Positions 1 through 9,817 of a stretch of DNA of 64,000 bases are shown here, piece after piece. The translations under genes and the position numbers were made by a program. The DNA is taken from contig CAWJTH010000135.1 of assembly GCA_963845495.1 (NCBI GenBank), positions 1-64,000 on the forward strand, given 5' to 3'. The number at the start of each line of letters is the position of its first letter. Position 1 is the first letter of the stretch. This DNA comes from JAZKFT01 sp963845495 (lineage in GTDB: Bacteria > Bacteroidota > Bacteroidia > Chitinophagales > Chitinophagaceae). A model generated the notes under the pieces. The model was given only the letters and a program-made list of their open reading frames with translations. It ran no database searches and was not told the origin of the DNA.

Positions 1-41
1 GTTCGTTATCTTTTTATCATAATGACTTATTGATTCCAATT

Positions 42-2264
42 TTACGCAAGCAACTTGTCCGGCGTAATCGGCAAGTTTCGAATTCGTTTGCCCGTAGCGT
101 TAAAAACAGCATTTGCAACGGCGGCAGAAAAACCAATTAAAGCAATTTCACCCATACCTTTTGCGCCCATCGGGTTGATGATCGGATCGGGCTTATTGAT
201 GAAAATTACGTCAATATCGGGCACATCTGCATTTACAGGCACATGATAATCAGCCAAATTATTGTTGACATAGCGGCCATAACGGTCATCCATTACCGCT
301 TCTTCGGTTAATGCCATACCAATTCCGCCAACAGCACCCCCAATCATTTGACTTTCAGCCGTTTTTAAGCTTACAATTGTTCCGGCATCACCTACAGAAA
401 CAATTTTGGAAACGTGAACGGCACCCGTTAATCGGTGCACTTTTACTTGTACAAAATGGATGGAAAAAGAATACAGAGAATATTTGGTGGCCTCGCCGTT
501 TGGCTTCGATTCTTTGGTTACATCGATAGAAGGCAGGTTGTTTTTCTTTAACAAATCACCGAAAGAAATAGCAGCATTGTTATTGCTGGTATGCGAAATC
601 TTTCCATCTGCAAAAACAAATTCGCCGCTAGTAGGCGAAACCACCAAGGCATTTTTTACGGCTAATTCTTGCAATTGTTGTTTTAGCGCAACCACAGAAT
701 CATTTACTGCCGAACCAACCGTTGAAACGGTGGATGACCCACCTTGGCTAGGTGCCGGCGGAAGCGAAGAATTCCCTAACTCAAACTTTATTTTGCTAGT
801 GGACAATCCAAGTTGTTGCGAAGCAATTTGCACCATTGCCGTTCCGGTTCCCGGACCAATATCGCTAGCTGCGCTTTGCAGCAGCAGAGTACCATCGGCC
901 ATCAGCGTACTTTTTACCGTGGCTGCAGAACGGTGAGCACCAAATGCGCCGCTGCTCATGCCATAACCAACCCAATAATCGCCATCTTTTGTTGTAGCAG
1001 GCTGTGCCTTGCGATTTTTCCAACCAATTTTTTCAGCACCCAACTCATATGCTTCTTTCACAAACTTGCTGGAGAAAGGAAGGTTCTTTTCTGGGTCGAT
1101 GTCAGCATGGTTCTTTACCCGAAATTCAACCGGATCCATATTTAATTGATGCGCCATTTCATCCATGGCGCTTTCCAAAGCAAATGCGCCAGTGGCTTCG
1201 CCAGGGCCACGCATCCAAGTTGGCACACCAATATCTAAAGGCAAAATTTTGTAACGGGTATTCATGTTTGGACTAGCGTACATAAACCGCGAAATATTGG
1301 TGGCACCTTCGGTGAAATCTTCGTAGCTGGCGGTTTGTCCGGTGGCTTCATGGGTAATGCCAATTAGCTTTCCATCGCTAGAAGCGCCCAAGCCAATTTT
1401 TTGCCAAGTCTGCGGCCGATAGCCCAACATGGTAAACATTTGGTCGCGACTTAACACCAGTTTTACTGGTTTGCCCAATTGTTTTGACGCCATTACAGCT
1501 GCAATTTCGTGCGGCCATGTGCGAAGAGCAAGCCCAAATGCCCCACCCACAAATTCAGAATAAACGGTTATATTTTCTAACGGAATCTTAAACAAATTAG
1601 CTACTGTTCGCTGCGTAGCTTTTACGCCTTGGGTTTTAGAATAGAGGGAAATTTTGCTATCGGATTCCCAGTTGGCCAACATACCGTGCAATTCCATCGG
1701 ATTGTGCATTTCTGATGGCAAAACATATTCCGCTTCAATTTTTACAGGTGCATTTTTGTAAGCATCCGCTTCGCCACGTTTGTATTCACCACCCATTTTG
1801 GGTTCTTTTGCTTTGTTGATATTTTTATAAAAGTTGGTGGCGTGTTCTTCTTTTTGATATTGTGCTTTTATCAATGATGCGGCATACAAAGCACGTTCGT
1901 AACGGTCGGCCACCACCAAGGCAATCGGCTGGCCGTTGAAATAAATAGTATCTGTGTAAAATATTTTAAAACCACCCGTGCCACCACCACGGCCTTGTGC
2001 CTGGTTTTGGTTTTGCTGCTGCGGGTTCGGCTCATACCCTGGGACAGTTGGCCTATTTAAATGCGACAACACTGCCAACACGCCCGGTGCTCTTTCGGCA
2101 GCCTTTGTGTCGAGTGCCAATATTTTACCTTTGGTAATATTGCTGCCTACTAATACGCCGTAAGTCATATTTGGCAATTCGTATTCAGCAAAATATTTGG
2201 CAGCGCCGGTTACTTTGGCTCTTCCATCTACTCGGTTTAAACCTATGGGATTATCTTTTGGCAT
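42..2264 (-). CDS. Xanthine dehydrogenase-family molybdopterin-binding subunit (PaoC/YagR-like)
   Basis: This is the large catalytic subunit of a molybdenum hydroxylase that oxidises aldehydes or N-heterocycles at a Mo-molybdopterin centre. The protein is 740 aa from the Met at 2264; an in-frame Met 23 codons upstream adds a basic, unconserved tail, so I prefer the internal start. A GGAFG motif lies in the cofactor-binding part, and the C-terminal KGMGE motif places the expected catalytic Glu near residue 706. It is the last gene of a three-gene set with the FAD and 2Fe-2S subunits just upstream, the order of E. coli paoABC. It has no signal peptide, so if exported it would travel with the Tat-bearing small subunit, as in PaoABC. 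The substrate cannot be read from sequence. No maturation chaperone (PaoD/XdhC) is visible, but the window ends here. Confidence 0.93.
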   Translation of the reverse strand: MPKDNPIGLNRVDGRAKVTGAAKYFAEYELPNMTYGVLVGSNITKGKILALDTKAAERAPGVLAVLSHLNRPTVPGYEPNPQQQNQNQAQGRGGGTGGFKIFYTDTIYFNGQPIALVVADRYERALYAASLIKAQYQKEEHATNFYKNINKAKEPKMGGEYKRGEADAYKNAPVKIEAEYVLPSEMHNPMELHGMLANWESDSKISLYSKTQGVKATQRTVANLFKIPLENITVYSEFVGGAFGLALRTWPHEIAAVMASKQLGKPVKLVLSRDQMFTMLGYRPQTWQKIGLGASSDGKLIGITHEATGQTASYEDFTEGATNISRFMYASPNMNTRYKILPLDIGVPTWMRGPGEATGAFALESAMDEMAHQLNMDPVEFRVKNHADIDPEKNLPFSSKFVKEAYELGAEKIGWKNRKAQPATTKDGDYWVGYGMSSGAFGAHRSAATVKSTLMADGTLLLQSAASDIGPGTGTAMVQIASQQLGLSTSKIKFELGNSSLPPAPSQGGSSTVSTVGSAVNDSVVALKQQLQELAVKNALVVSPTSGEFVFADGKISHTSNNNAAISFGDLLKKNNLPSIDVTKESKPNGEATKYSLYSFSIHFVQVKVHRLTGAVHVSKIVSVGDAGTIVSLKTAESQMIGGAVGGIGMALTEEAVMDDRYGRYVNNNLADYHVPVNADVPDIDVIFINKPDPIINPMGAKGMGEIALIGFSAAVANAVFNATGKRIRNLPITPDKLLA

Positions 2265-2447
2265 GACGATTTCTTTTTGATTTATGATTTGTGTGGACTT
2301 TTTCGAATCACGAAGGCTCGAAGGAAAGAACAAGAATGGTTTGTGAGTGAATTGAACCGCTAAGGGGCAAAGAGCGCAAAGTTCAAATGGAAATCACGCA
2401 GAGAAGGGGGGGCGAAGAGAAAAGGAGTTTAATTGTATTTGCCATAC

Positions 2448-2496
2448 TTTCTTATTCCTTATTTCAAATTTTTTATTTCTTATTCCCTTTCCTTCT
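2448..2496. repeat. 7-bp-period intergenic array (TTTCTTA/TTCCTTA type)
   Basis: Seven consecutive diverged heptamers (TTTCTTA, TTCCTTA, TTTCAAA, TTTTTTA, TTTCTTA, TTCCCTT, TCCTTCT) fill the spacer between the large and FAD subunit genes. On the coding (minus) strand they contain TAA. The flanking bases, 2361-2385 and 2500-2510, resemble the genome-wide 'gcaaagagcgcaaag / cgtggttc' repeat family. Confidence 0.75.
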
Positions 2497-2512
2497 TCGT
2501 GGTTCAAAAAAA

Positions 2513-3496
2513 TCAAGCTTTGTTTGCCGCTGTTGTTAGTGCATCCACAATTGCTAAGGGAGCCATTTTTAATTTAAAATCATTTTGGCCATAACTTTTT
2601 GCACCTTGCATGGCTATTTTTGCAGCAGCTTCAAAGTTGGAAACGGTTGCTTCTTTCCCTTTCAAAAAAGTTTCAACATTGGTTAAACGCCAAGGTTTAT
2701 GAGCTACGCCGCCCATTGCCAAACGCACATCTACCATTTTTTTATCCTTTAATTCCAAGGCTGCTGCTACTGAAACCAAAGCAAAAGCATAAGAAGTTCT
2801 GTCACGCACCTTTAAATAATGCGAATGTTTTTGCAAATTGTTAGCCGGAATTTCAATCCTTACAATCAATTCACCTTTTTGTAAGTTATTATCTTTTTCG
2901 GGTGTTGTGCCAGGCAGGCGATGGAAATCGGTAAAGGCAATGGTGCGTTCGCCTTTTACGGTGTTAATAATCACTTTTGCGTCCAAGGCCGCTAAAGCTA
3001 CGCACATATCGCTTGGATGCACGGCAATGCATTGAGGCGATGCACCGAAAATGGCATGCATGCGGTTGTAACCTTCCAACGCGCCGCATCCACTTGTAGG
3101 AACACGTTTGTTGCAAGGCATCGTGGTATCATAAAAATAGGCACAACGCGTACGCTGCATCATATTTCCACCAACGGTGGCCATATTTCTAAGCTGCGGC
3201 GATGCGCCCGCATGCAAGGCCATGGATAGTAATGGAAACTGGGCTAGCACCAAAGCATTTTCGGCAACGTTGCTGTTGGTTGCCAAAGCGCCGATATGCA
3301 TAATATTGTTAGAAAAGCTAATATCTTTTAAAGGCAAAGCAGTAATGTCTATCAGTTTTTCGGGAGCTGTAACACCACATTTCATCAAATCGACCAAGTT
3401 GGTGCCGCCTGCAATCATCGAAGAATTGGGACTTTTAGTTGAAAGCGATACTGCTGAATTAGGCGAACTTGCTTTTATATATTGGAAACTTATCAT
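2513..3496 (-). CDS. FAD-binding subunit of molybdenum hydroxylase (PaoB/YagS-like)
   Basis: This 327-aa FAD subunit passes electrons from the iron-sulfur subunit to the final acceptor. The FAD-binding AGGTNL is at residues 29-34 and TVGGN at 107-111. Cysteines at 118, 128, 137 and 156 lie in the insertion that carries a [4Fe-4S] cluster in the E. coli PaoB family; this sets the protein apart from ordinary xanthine dehydrogenase FAD subunits. The start codon overlaps the stop of the 2Fe-2S subunit gene by 4 bases (ATGA), so the two are probably translationally coupled. The C-terminal CO-dehydrogenase flavoprotein domain looks complete. Family assignment is firm; the substrate is unknown. Confidence 0.93.
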   Translation of the reverse strand: MISFQYIKASSPNSAVSLSTKSPNSSMIAGGTNLVDLMKCGVTAPEKLIDITALPLKDISFSNNIMHIGALATNSNVAENALVLAQFPLLSMALHAGASPQLRNMATVGGNMMQRTRCAYFYDTTMPCNKRVPTSGCGALEGYNRMHAIFGASPQCIAVHPSDMCVALAALDAKVIINTVKGERTIAFTDFHRLPGTTPEKDNNLQKGELIVRIEIPANNLQKHSHYLKVRDRTSYAFALVSVAAALELKDKKMVDVRLAMGGVAHKPWRLTNVETFLKGKEATVSNFEAAAKIAMQGAKSYGQNDFKLKMAPLAIVDALTTAANKA

Positions 3497-4110
3497 ACGG
3501 TACCTCCATTTTTTTGAACGTCAACAATAGCATCCACAATATTGCGGTATGCGCCGCAACGGCAAATATTGCCGCTCATATATTCCCTGATGTCGGCTTC
3601 GTTGGTAGCGTGGCCCTCGCGGATGCAGGCAACGGCACTCATAATTTGCCCGGGCGTGCAATAACCACATTGAAAACCATCGTATTTTATGAAGGCTTCC
3701 TGCATGGGATGCAGTTTGTCGCCATCGGCCAAACCTTCGATGGTGATAACCTTTTTGCCTTGGTTCATAACGGCCAAACTAAGGCAGGAGTTGATTCTTA
3801 CGCCATCTACATGCACGGTGCAAGCACCGCATTGGCCATGGTCGCAACCCTTTTTGGTACCGGTTAAATGCAATTGTTCCCGCAAAAAATCGAGCAACGT
3901 AACCCTAGGCTCAATCGAAAGCGAATAATCTTTTCCATTCACCTGCACACTTAAGGGAACCTGTTCAAAAAAATCACCGATTTTATCGTCCAGTTTTTCT
4001 TCAGCTGCTTTTAAAATGGCCGAGGGAGCCAACGCAATGGCAGTTATGACTGAGGTTTTCTTAAAAAAATCACGACGTGTATCGCCATGGTATTTTTCTG
4101 TTTCCTGCAT
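3493..4110 (-). CDS. 2Fe-2S subunit of molybdenum hydroxylase with Tat signal (PaoA/YagT-like)
   Basis: This 205-aa small subunit carries two [2Fe-2S] clusters. A twin-arginine motif TRRDFFKK (residues 11-18) is followed by a hydrophobic stretch, so the complex is predicted to be folded in the cytoplasm and exported by Tat. The plant-type ferredoxin cysteines are 89, 94, 97 and 109; the second cluster uses 148, 151, 183 and 185 (CGYC and CRC). It is the first gene of the operon. About 250 AT-rich bases upstream hold no gene and presumably the promoter, though I found no clean TAnnTTTG box. The Tat signal plus the [4Fe-4S] insertion in the next gene make a PaoABC-type periplasmic aldehyde oxidoreductase the best reading. 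Confidence 0.94.
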   Translation of the reverse strand: MQETEKYHGDTRRDFFKKTSVITAIALAPSAILKAAEEKLDDKIGDFFEQVPLSVQVNGKDYSLSIEPRVTLLDFLREQLHLTGTKKGCDHGQCGACTVHVDGVRINSCLSLAVMNQGKKVITIEGLADGDKLHPMQEAFIKYDGFQCGYCTPGQIMSAVACIREGHATNEADIREYMSGNICRCGAYRNIVDAIVDVQKNGGTV

Positions 4111-4359
4111 AAAATAATGGAATTGCGAAATGATTGAAATTCAGATAGCGGATATTGGAATTTTGTAAGCGAAAAGATAGATAACAATGAAAATATGCAT
4201 TTGTTATGAAAAGCGTAGGTTAAAAATACTAAAATAAACGGAATATAAAGTTTGCTGATTTTGTAGATTAAAAACAACCAATAATTGTTTAACGTTATAA
4301 ATATATATTTACCGCCAACAAAAATGAGTAGCTGAATCAACCCAAAATAAATCACACTG

Positions 4360-4860
4360 ATGACGATTGATAAAAACTTTGCGGTTAGGCTTGTTGGTAA
4401 AAATGGTGGTTTTGTAGACATCCACGAAAAAACGGACAACAATAAAAAGCTAGAACATATCGCTGCGTCGCAAGTATTGGCGGATAAAGGACATCAAGTA
4501 CAATTGATGCCAGAAATAGATAAGCATGATGCAATTAATAGGAGGCTATTTTTCCCCGAATTAAGAAAAGATAATTATAAGAATCCAGACGCAAGATTTA
4601 ATGGAGTGCTTGGTGATTTTAAAGTGCCAGATGGGAATCCGGTAACAATAAAATCATTCAAAATGCCATAAATAATACTGCTAAGAAAGAAGTTAGCTAT
4701 TTGTGTAATTTGTCTATTAGATAAAGAATATCCAAACAAGAGGTTCTTTCACAAATAAGAGGTTCGTTGAAATAATCCTGAAGCAAATAAAATTTTTGTA
4801 AAAGAAGTTTGGTTGATATTAAAAGATAAGGCAAATTCTTCGAATACCACGTGGTGTAGT
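4360..4860 (+). pseudogene. Orphan CdiA-CT-like nuclease toxin domain, frameshifted
   Basis: The first 103 codons (4360-4671) read as the core of a CdiA C-terminal/phage-associated nuclease domain: the segment AASQVLADKGHQVQLMPE, then NPDARFNG and DFK, matching the family pattern of an alpha/beta core with acidic D..(D/E)xK residues. The frame stops at 4669. Restoring one A in the AAAA run near 4660 continues the reading (KNAINNTAKKEVSYLC), and a further frame at about 4775-4850 gives EVWLILKDK, like the usual C-terminal strand. At least two more disruptions are needed. There is no toxin delivery module, signal or evident immunity gene. It is either a decaying gene fragment or a gene hit by several sequence errors. 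An in-frame TAA lies just upstream of the ATG, so no longer N-terminus is visible. Confidence 0.5.
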
Positions 4861-4907
4861 TACAAATAAGAATTTTTACAAATTGGTTAAAACCTTATAA
4901 AACCAGA

Positions 4908-4975
4908 AAGGCGGCCATGGTTAACACCATGACCGCCCTTCCTTATAGTTCCTGCGGGCAGTAACCCTCAGAACA
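4908..4975 (-). terminator. Second copy of terminator-like repeat
   Basis: On the minus strand a GGCGGTCATGG / CCATGGCCGCC stem with a 6-base loop is followed by TTTCTGGTTTT. The 30 bases before the stem (CTGCCCGCAGGAAC and flanks) match the copy at 5038-5105, so the repeat unit is about 68 bp and larger than the hairpin itself. Confidence 0.6.
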
Positions 4976-5037
4976 CAAAAATAAGAAAACTGATGTTTAT
5001 CGCCAAAATAAGTTAATGAACTAATGATTTGTAAACA

Positions 5038-5105
5038 AAAAAGGCGGCCATCGCTTTTGCAATGACCGCCCTTGCCTTGTTCCTGCGGGTCGCAGCCCTT
5101 AGGCC
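5038..5105 (-). terminator. Strong intrinsic terminator of the aldo/keto reductase gene
   Basis: Reading the minus strand, a 12-bp stem GGCGGTCATTGC / GCGATGGCCGCC with an AAAA loop is followed by TTTTTT. It lies 20 bases after the reductase stop. The 5' flank (GCTGCGACCCGCAGGAAC) is shared with the second copy 130 bp further on, so the two form a tandem terminator pair. Confidence 0.85.
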
Positions 5106-5125
5106 GCAAAACTATTCAATCAATT

Positions 5126-6109
5126 TTAATAATGTCCCCTAATCACAGGTTTTATTTCATTCACAAATAAATCAAGCAGTTTTTCATGCGTTTCTTTTGA
5201 TAAATTCGGCAACGTGGAAGCTTCCATATTACTTTCAACTTGCGATATTTTTGAAGCACCCGGAATGACGGTTGTAACCCAATCGTGGTCTAAAATCCAA
5301 CGGATGGACCATTGCGCAGTTCTTTTATCAGGGAAAGATTCTGCAATCTTTTTGGCGAACTGCACGCCCTGATGAAATTCAATGCCACTAAACGTTTCGC
5401 CAGCATTAAACGCTTCGCCGTTGGCGTTAAAGTTGCGATGGTCTTTTGATGCAAACGTGGTTTGTTCGGTAAACTTACCAGTTAATAAACCGCTGGCTAA
5501 CGGTACCCGCACAATAACAGCCACATTTTTTTCTTTTGCTAAAGTCAACACTTTTTCATCCACCTGCTGGCGAAACAGGTTGAAAATGATTTGCAACGAC
5601 GCAATGCCTTCTTGCTGTAAACAAATCAGCGCTTCTTCGTTTGTTTCTACACTGGCTCCCCAATGTTTTACCAAGCTTTCCCCTTGTAATTGACGCAAAT
5701 GCTCAAACACTTCACCTTTTTCCAGTTCTTCTTTTGGGATGCAATGCAATTGAATTAAAAACAATTGCGGTAATTGCAAATGCGTCAGCGAATCCTCAAC
5801 ATGTTTGCGCATGGCGGAATAAGTGAAATTTTGCGGCCAGCCATTTTCGCCGTCACCACGGCGACCAAGTTTTGATGCGACAAAAATTTCCTTATCGGTG
5901 GTTTTTAAAAATCGACCAATCACTTGCTCGCTGATGCCCATGCCGTACACATCGGCTGTATCAATAAAATTGCCGCCAAGGTCTACAAAAGATTGTAAAA
6001 TGTTAAAAGCTTCGTTATCGTTCACAACGCCCCAATCGGCGCTGCCCAATTGCCAAGTGCCAAGGCCAACTTCCGAAATATTTGTCCCCTTAAATGAACG
6101 GTATTGCAT
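5126..6109 (-). CDS. Aldo/keto reductase
   Basis: This 327-aa cytosolic NADPH-dependent oxidoreductase has a TIM-barrel fold. The catalytic tetrad is visible: Asp50 and Tyr55 (FIDTADVYG), Lys80 (VASKLGRR) and His122 (IQLHCIP). The C-terminal part holds the IPGASKISQVESN segment typical of nucleotide-binding loops in this superfamily. Length and start agree with the YajO/YhdN-like branch. It stands alone, with a heptamer array upstream and the double terminator downstream. The physiological substrate is not predictable; detoxification of aldehydes would fit the neighbouring molybdenum hydroxylase but is only a guess. Confidence 0.93.
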   Translation of the reverse strand: MQYRSFKGTNISEVGLGTWQLGSADWGVVNDNEAFNILQSFVDLGGNFIDTADVYGMGISEQVIGRFLKTTDKEIFVASKLGRRGDGENGWPQNFTYSAMRKHVEDSLTHLQLPQLFLIQLHCIPKEELEKGEVFEHLRQLQGESLVKHWGASVETNEEALICLQQEGIASLQIIFNLFRQQVDEKVLTLAKEKNVAVIVRVPLASGLLTGKFTEQTTFASKDHRNFNANGEAFNAGETFSGIEFHQGVQFAKKIAESFPDKRTAQWSIRWILDHDWVTTVIPGASKISQVESNMEASTLPNLSKETHEKLLDLFVNEIKPVIRGHY

Positions 6110-6171
6110 AAAAATGGGTTTAAATAGAAATATTGAACAGCAATATTAGGATTTAAACTTGTTGAAATACT

Positions 6172-6238
6172 AAGGAAATAAGGAATAAAGAATAAGGAAT
6201 AAAGAATAAGGAATAAGGAATTTGAAATAAGAAAGTAA
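6172..6238. repeat. 7-bp-period array (AAGGAAT/AAAGAAT)
   Basis: About nine near-perfect heptamers of the AAGGAAT/AAAGAAT type occupy the spacer upstream of the aldo/keto reductase. The next 250 bases, to 6460, hold only 'ctttgcgctctttgcttctttgtgg'-family repeat sequence (6295-6330) and no gene. Confidence 0.85.
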
Positions 6239-6460
6239 GCCAACGTATTAAACTACTTTCCCCTACGGCTTTCTTTCGGCGTGCTTCCCTTTTACTTTGC
6301 GCTCTTTGCTTCTTTGTGGTTCAAGTTATCCTACAACGGTTTTGATCAAATCCTGTTTTTGAACTAAAGGCACGAGAGTGCAAAAGGACACGAAGGAAGA
6401 CAATAAGGAATAAAAAGTTAAGCAAACAGCAAAAAAGAAAAGAAGAAATACAAGAAGTTA

Positions 6461-6507
6461 CACAGAGGCACCCCTCTCCACTTGTGGAGAGAGGGCGGGG
6501 GTGAGGT
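6461..6507. repeat. Hairpin repeat, solitary copy of the motif in the 14.4-kb array
   Basis: The string cacagaggcacccctc..ccacttgtggagag..gggggtgag is also found at 14519-14563, 14731-14774 and 14941-14985. It contains a CTCTCCAC/GTGGAGAG palindrome. It abuts the stop codon of the helicase gene (6508). Confidence 0.75.
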
Positions 6508-7878
<1,371 letters not shown>

Positions 7879-8061
7879 AATCTGTATGTATTATTATTTG
7901 TGTAAAGTTACAAGATAGTTAGTTGTGAAAACCAAAACTGCTTTGTTTGAACCATGATTAGGACGATTAGAATAATTTTGATGATATTGTAATGACTAAA
8001 CGAAGAATTGTTTGAAGTAGTGGTACAGAAAAGACCGTGAAAACTGATGACTGGTTGCGGA

Positions 8062-8190
8062 GGTGCGCCCCGGATGGGAACAAGTACCCCGTAAAGCGCC
8101 GTAATAAATGAATAATGAACAATGAATAACGAATAATAAAATAGAGTGAATTGGCGCTGCGGAGTACTTGGGACAGCCGGAAATGGCGCC
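8062..8190. repeat. Imperfect inverted repeat enclosing a heptamer array
   Basis: The arm at 8062-8100 (ggtgcgccccgga..caagtaccc..gcgcc) and the reverse complement of 8153-8190 (ggcgcc..ccggc..caagtactcc..gcgcc) align with a few mismatches. Between them lie AATGAAT/AATGAAC heptamers (8103-8145). More heptamers (AAGGAAT type) follow at 8195-8235 and 8305-8360. No gene is seen in 7879-8471. Confidence 0.6.
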
Positions 8191-8444
8191 CAAAGGAAAT
8201 AAGGAATAAGAAATTTTGAATAAGGAATGAGAAATAAGTTAATCCGGAAAAAACACAGTAAAGGATAACCACAAAGGTACAAAGGGCCCAAAGTAACACG
8301 AAGGATAAAATAAGGAATAAGAAATTTTAAATAAGGAATAAGAAAGTAAAAGTAATAAGGAATGGGTAGATGAAGGCACAACTTACTATTCTGGCTTCTG
8401 CGGTTTTTCCGTTTTCTGCGAGAAACCGAAAGCTAGCCTTTGGT

Positions 8445-8452
8445 TACATTTG
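8445..8452 (+). promoter_or_regulatory. Candidate Bacteroidota -7 box (TACATTTG) of the thiolase gene
   Basis: TACATTTG fits the Bacteroidota consensus TAnnTTTG and lies 19 bases before the thiolase ATG. No good TTTG -33 element is seen at the expected distance, so this is tentative. Confidence 0.35.
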
Positions 8453-8471
8453 CATAAAATAAGCTTGGTAT

Positions 8472-9656
8472 ATGAAAGAACGTGAAGTATATATTGTGAG
8501 CGCTGTTCGCACGCCGATCGGCAGTTTCGGCGGTGCGTTGAAAGATTTTTCGGCCACGCAATTGGGGGCATTTGCCATAAAAGCAGCAGTGGAAAAAGCT
8601 GGAATAAAACCCGAAGATGTTCAAGAGTTATTAATGGGCTGCGTAATACAAGCTGGGCTTGGGCAAGCGCCTGCAAGGCAAGCGGCAAAATTAGCTGGCT
8701 TGCCAAATAATGTGCCTTGCACAACAGTAAACAAGGTTTGCGCCAGCGGCATGAAGGCGATAATGCAAGGTGCGCAAAGTATTTTGCTAGGCGATGTGGA
8801 TATTGTGGTTGCCGGTGGTATGGAAAGTATGACAAACGTGCCTTTTTATTCGCCCAAGCTGCGTTGGGGCAATAAATATGGTGATGTGGTGTTGCAAGAT
8901 GGATTGGCAAAAGATGGCTTGGTGGATGCGTACGTACACGAGCCAATGGGCAATTTTGCTGATTTCTGTGCGGTGGAATGTAATATTAGTCGTGCTGAGC
9001 AGGATGCTTTTGCCATTGAAAGTTATAAACGTAGTCAGGCAGCGGCGAATGATGGAAAGTTTAAAGATGAGATTGTGCCGATTTCCATCCCGCAAAAAAA
9101 AGGCGACCCGATTGTATTTGCCAAAGATGAAGAACCTTGGAATGTAAAGTTCGATAAGATTCCAGAATTGAAGCCTGCATTTACAAAAACCGGAACGGCA
9201 ACGGCTGCCAATAGCAGCAGCATGAACGACGGCGCAGCGGCATTGGTATTGATGAGCAAAGAAAAAGCGGATGCATTGGGCCTACAACCATTGGCCAAAA
9301 TAATAAGCTACGCCGATGCAGAGCAAGCCCCTGAATGGTTTACCACCACGCCATCGCTAGCGTTACCAAAAGCGGTAAGTAAAGCTGGTTTGCAAATGGA
9401 AGATTTGGATTTTGTGGAACTGAACGAGGCATTTAGCGTAGTGGGGATTGTGAATACGCAAAAAATGAATCTTGACCCGGCGAAAGTAAATGTAAATGGT
9501 GGGGCAGTTTCAATCGGTCATCCGTTAGGTTGCAGCGGCGCACGGATTATTGTAACCCTAATAAATGTACTAAAACAAAACAACGGCAAAATTGGCGGCG
9601 CTGGCATTTGCAATGGCGGCGGCGGCGCTAGTGCCATGGTGATTGAAAGTGTATAG
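8472..9656 (+). CDS. Acetyl-CoA C-acetyltransferase (thiolase)
   Basis: This 394-aa thiolase condenses two acetyl-CoA to acetoacetyl-CoA, or cleaves in the reverse direction. The active residues are in place: nucleophile Cys90 (NKVCASGMK), His350 (SIGHPLGCSGAR) and Cys380 (GICNGGGG). Length and motif order match AtoB/PhaA-type biosynthetic thiolases with no signal or extra domain. It stands alone on the plus strand, divergent from the helicase. No beta-oxidation or PHB genes lie nearby, so its pathway (ketone-body or short-chain fatty acid turnover, or a mevalonate-type route) stays open. Confidence 0.96.
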   Translation: MKEREVYIVSAVRTPIGSFGGALKDFSATQLGAFAIKAAVEKAGIKPEDVQELLMGCVIQAGLGQAPARQAAKLAGLPNNVPCTTVNKVCASGMKAIMQGAQSILLGDVDIVVAGGMESMTNVPFYSPKLRWGNKYGDVVLQDGLAKDGLVDAYVHEPMGNFADFCAVECNISRAEQDAFAIESYKRSQAAANDGKFKDEIVPISIPQKKGDPIVFAKDEEPWNVKFDKIPELKPAFTKTGTATAANSSSMNDGAAALVLMSKEKADALGLQPLAKIISYADAEQAPEWFTTTPSLALPKAVSKAGLQMEDLDFVELNEAFSVVGIVNTQKMNLDPAKVNVNGGAVSIGHPLGCSGARIIVTLINVLKQNNGKIGGAGICNGGGGASAMVIESV

Positions 9657-9659
9657 TTT

Positions 9660-9805
9660 TTTTGAACCACGAAGGCACAAAGGGAAAAGAAGAAGCACAA
9701 AGGGAAAGAAAAAATGCAAAGAATTGCACTGAATAAAATTGGTTTATCCAGGCAATTCTTTATAAAAATAAATTTTTTCTTTCGTGTCTTCGTGGTTCAA
9801 AACAA
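9660..9805. repeat. Convergent 'cacgaaggcacaaagg' inverted repeat
   Basis: gaaccacgaaggcacaaagg (9664) and ttcgtgtcttcgtggttcaa (9781) are inverted copies of the same repeat between two convergent genes. They may act as a hairpin that ends both transcripts, although no clear T-run follows. Confidence 0.5.
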
Positions 9806-9817
9806 TAGCTTCAACTG

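Noticed and set aside
4921..5109. 62-codon frame on the minus strand
   Set aside because: It covers both terminator repeats and has no protein-like features.
7908..8381. Minus-strand frames with IPY/FLIPY repeats
   Set aside because: They are translations of the 7-bp arrays upstream of the thiolase gene.
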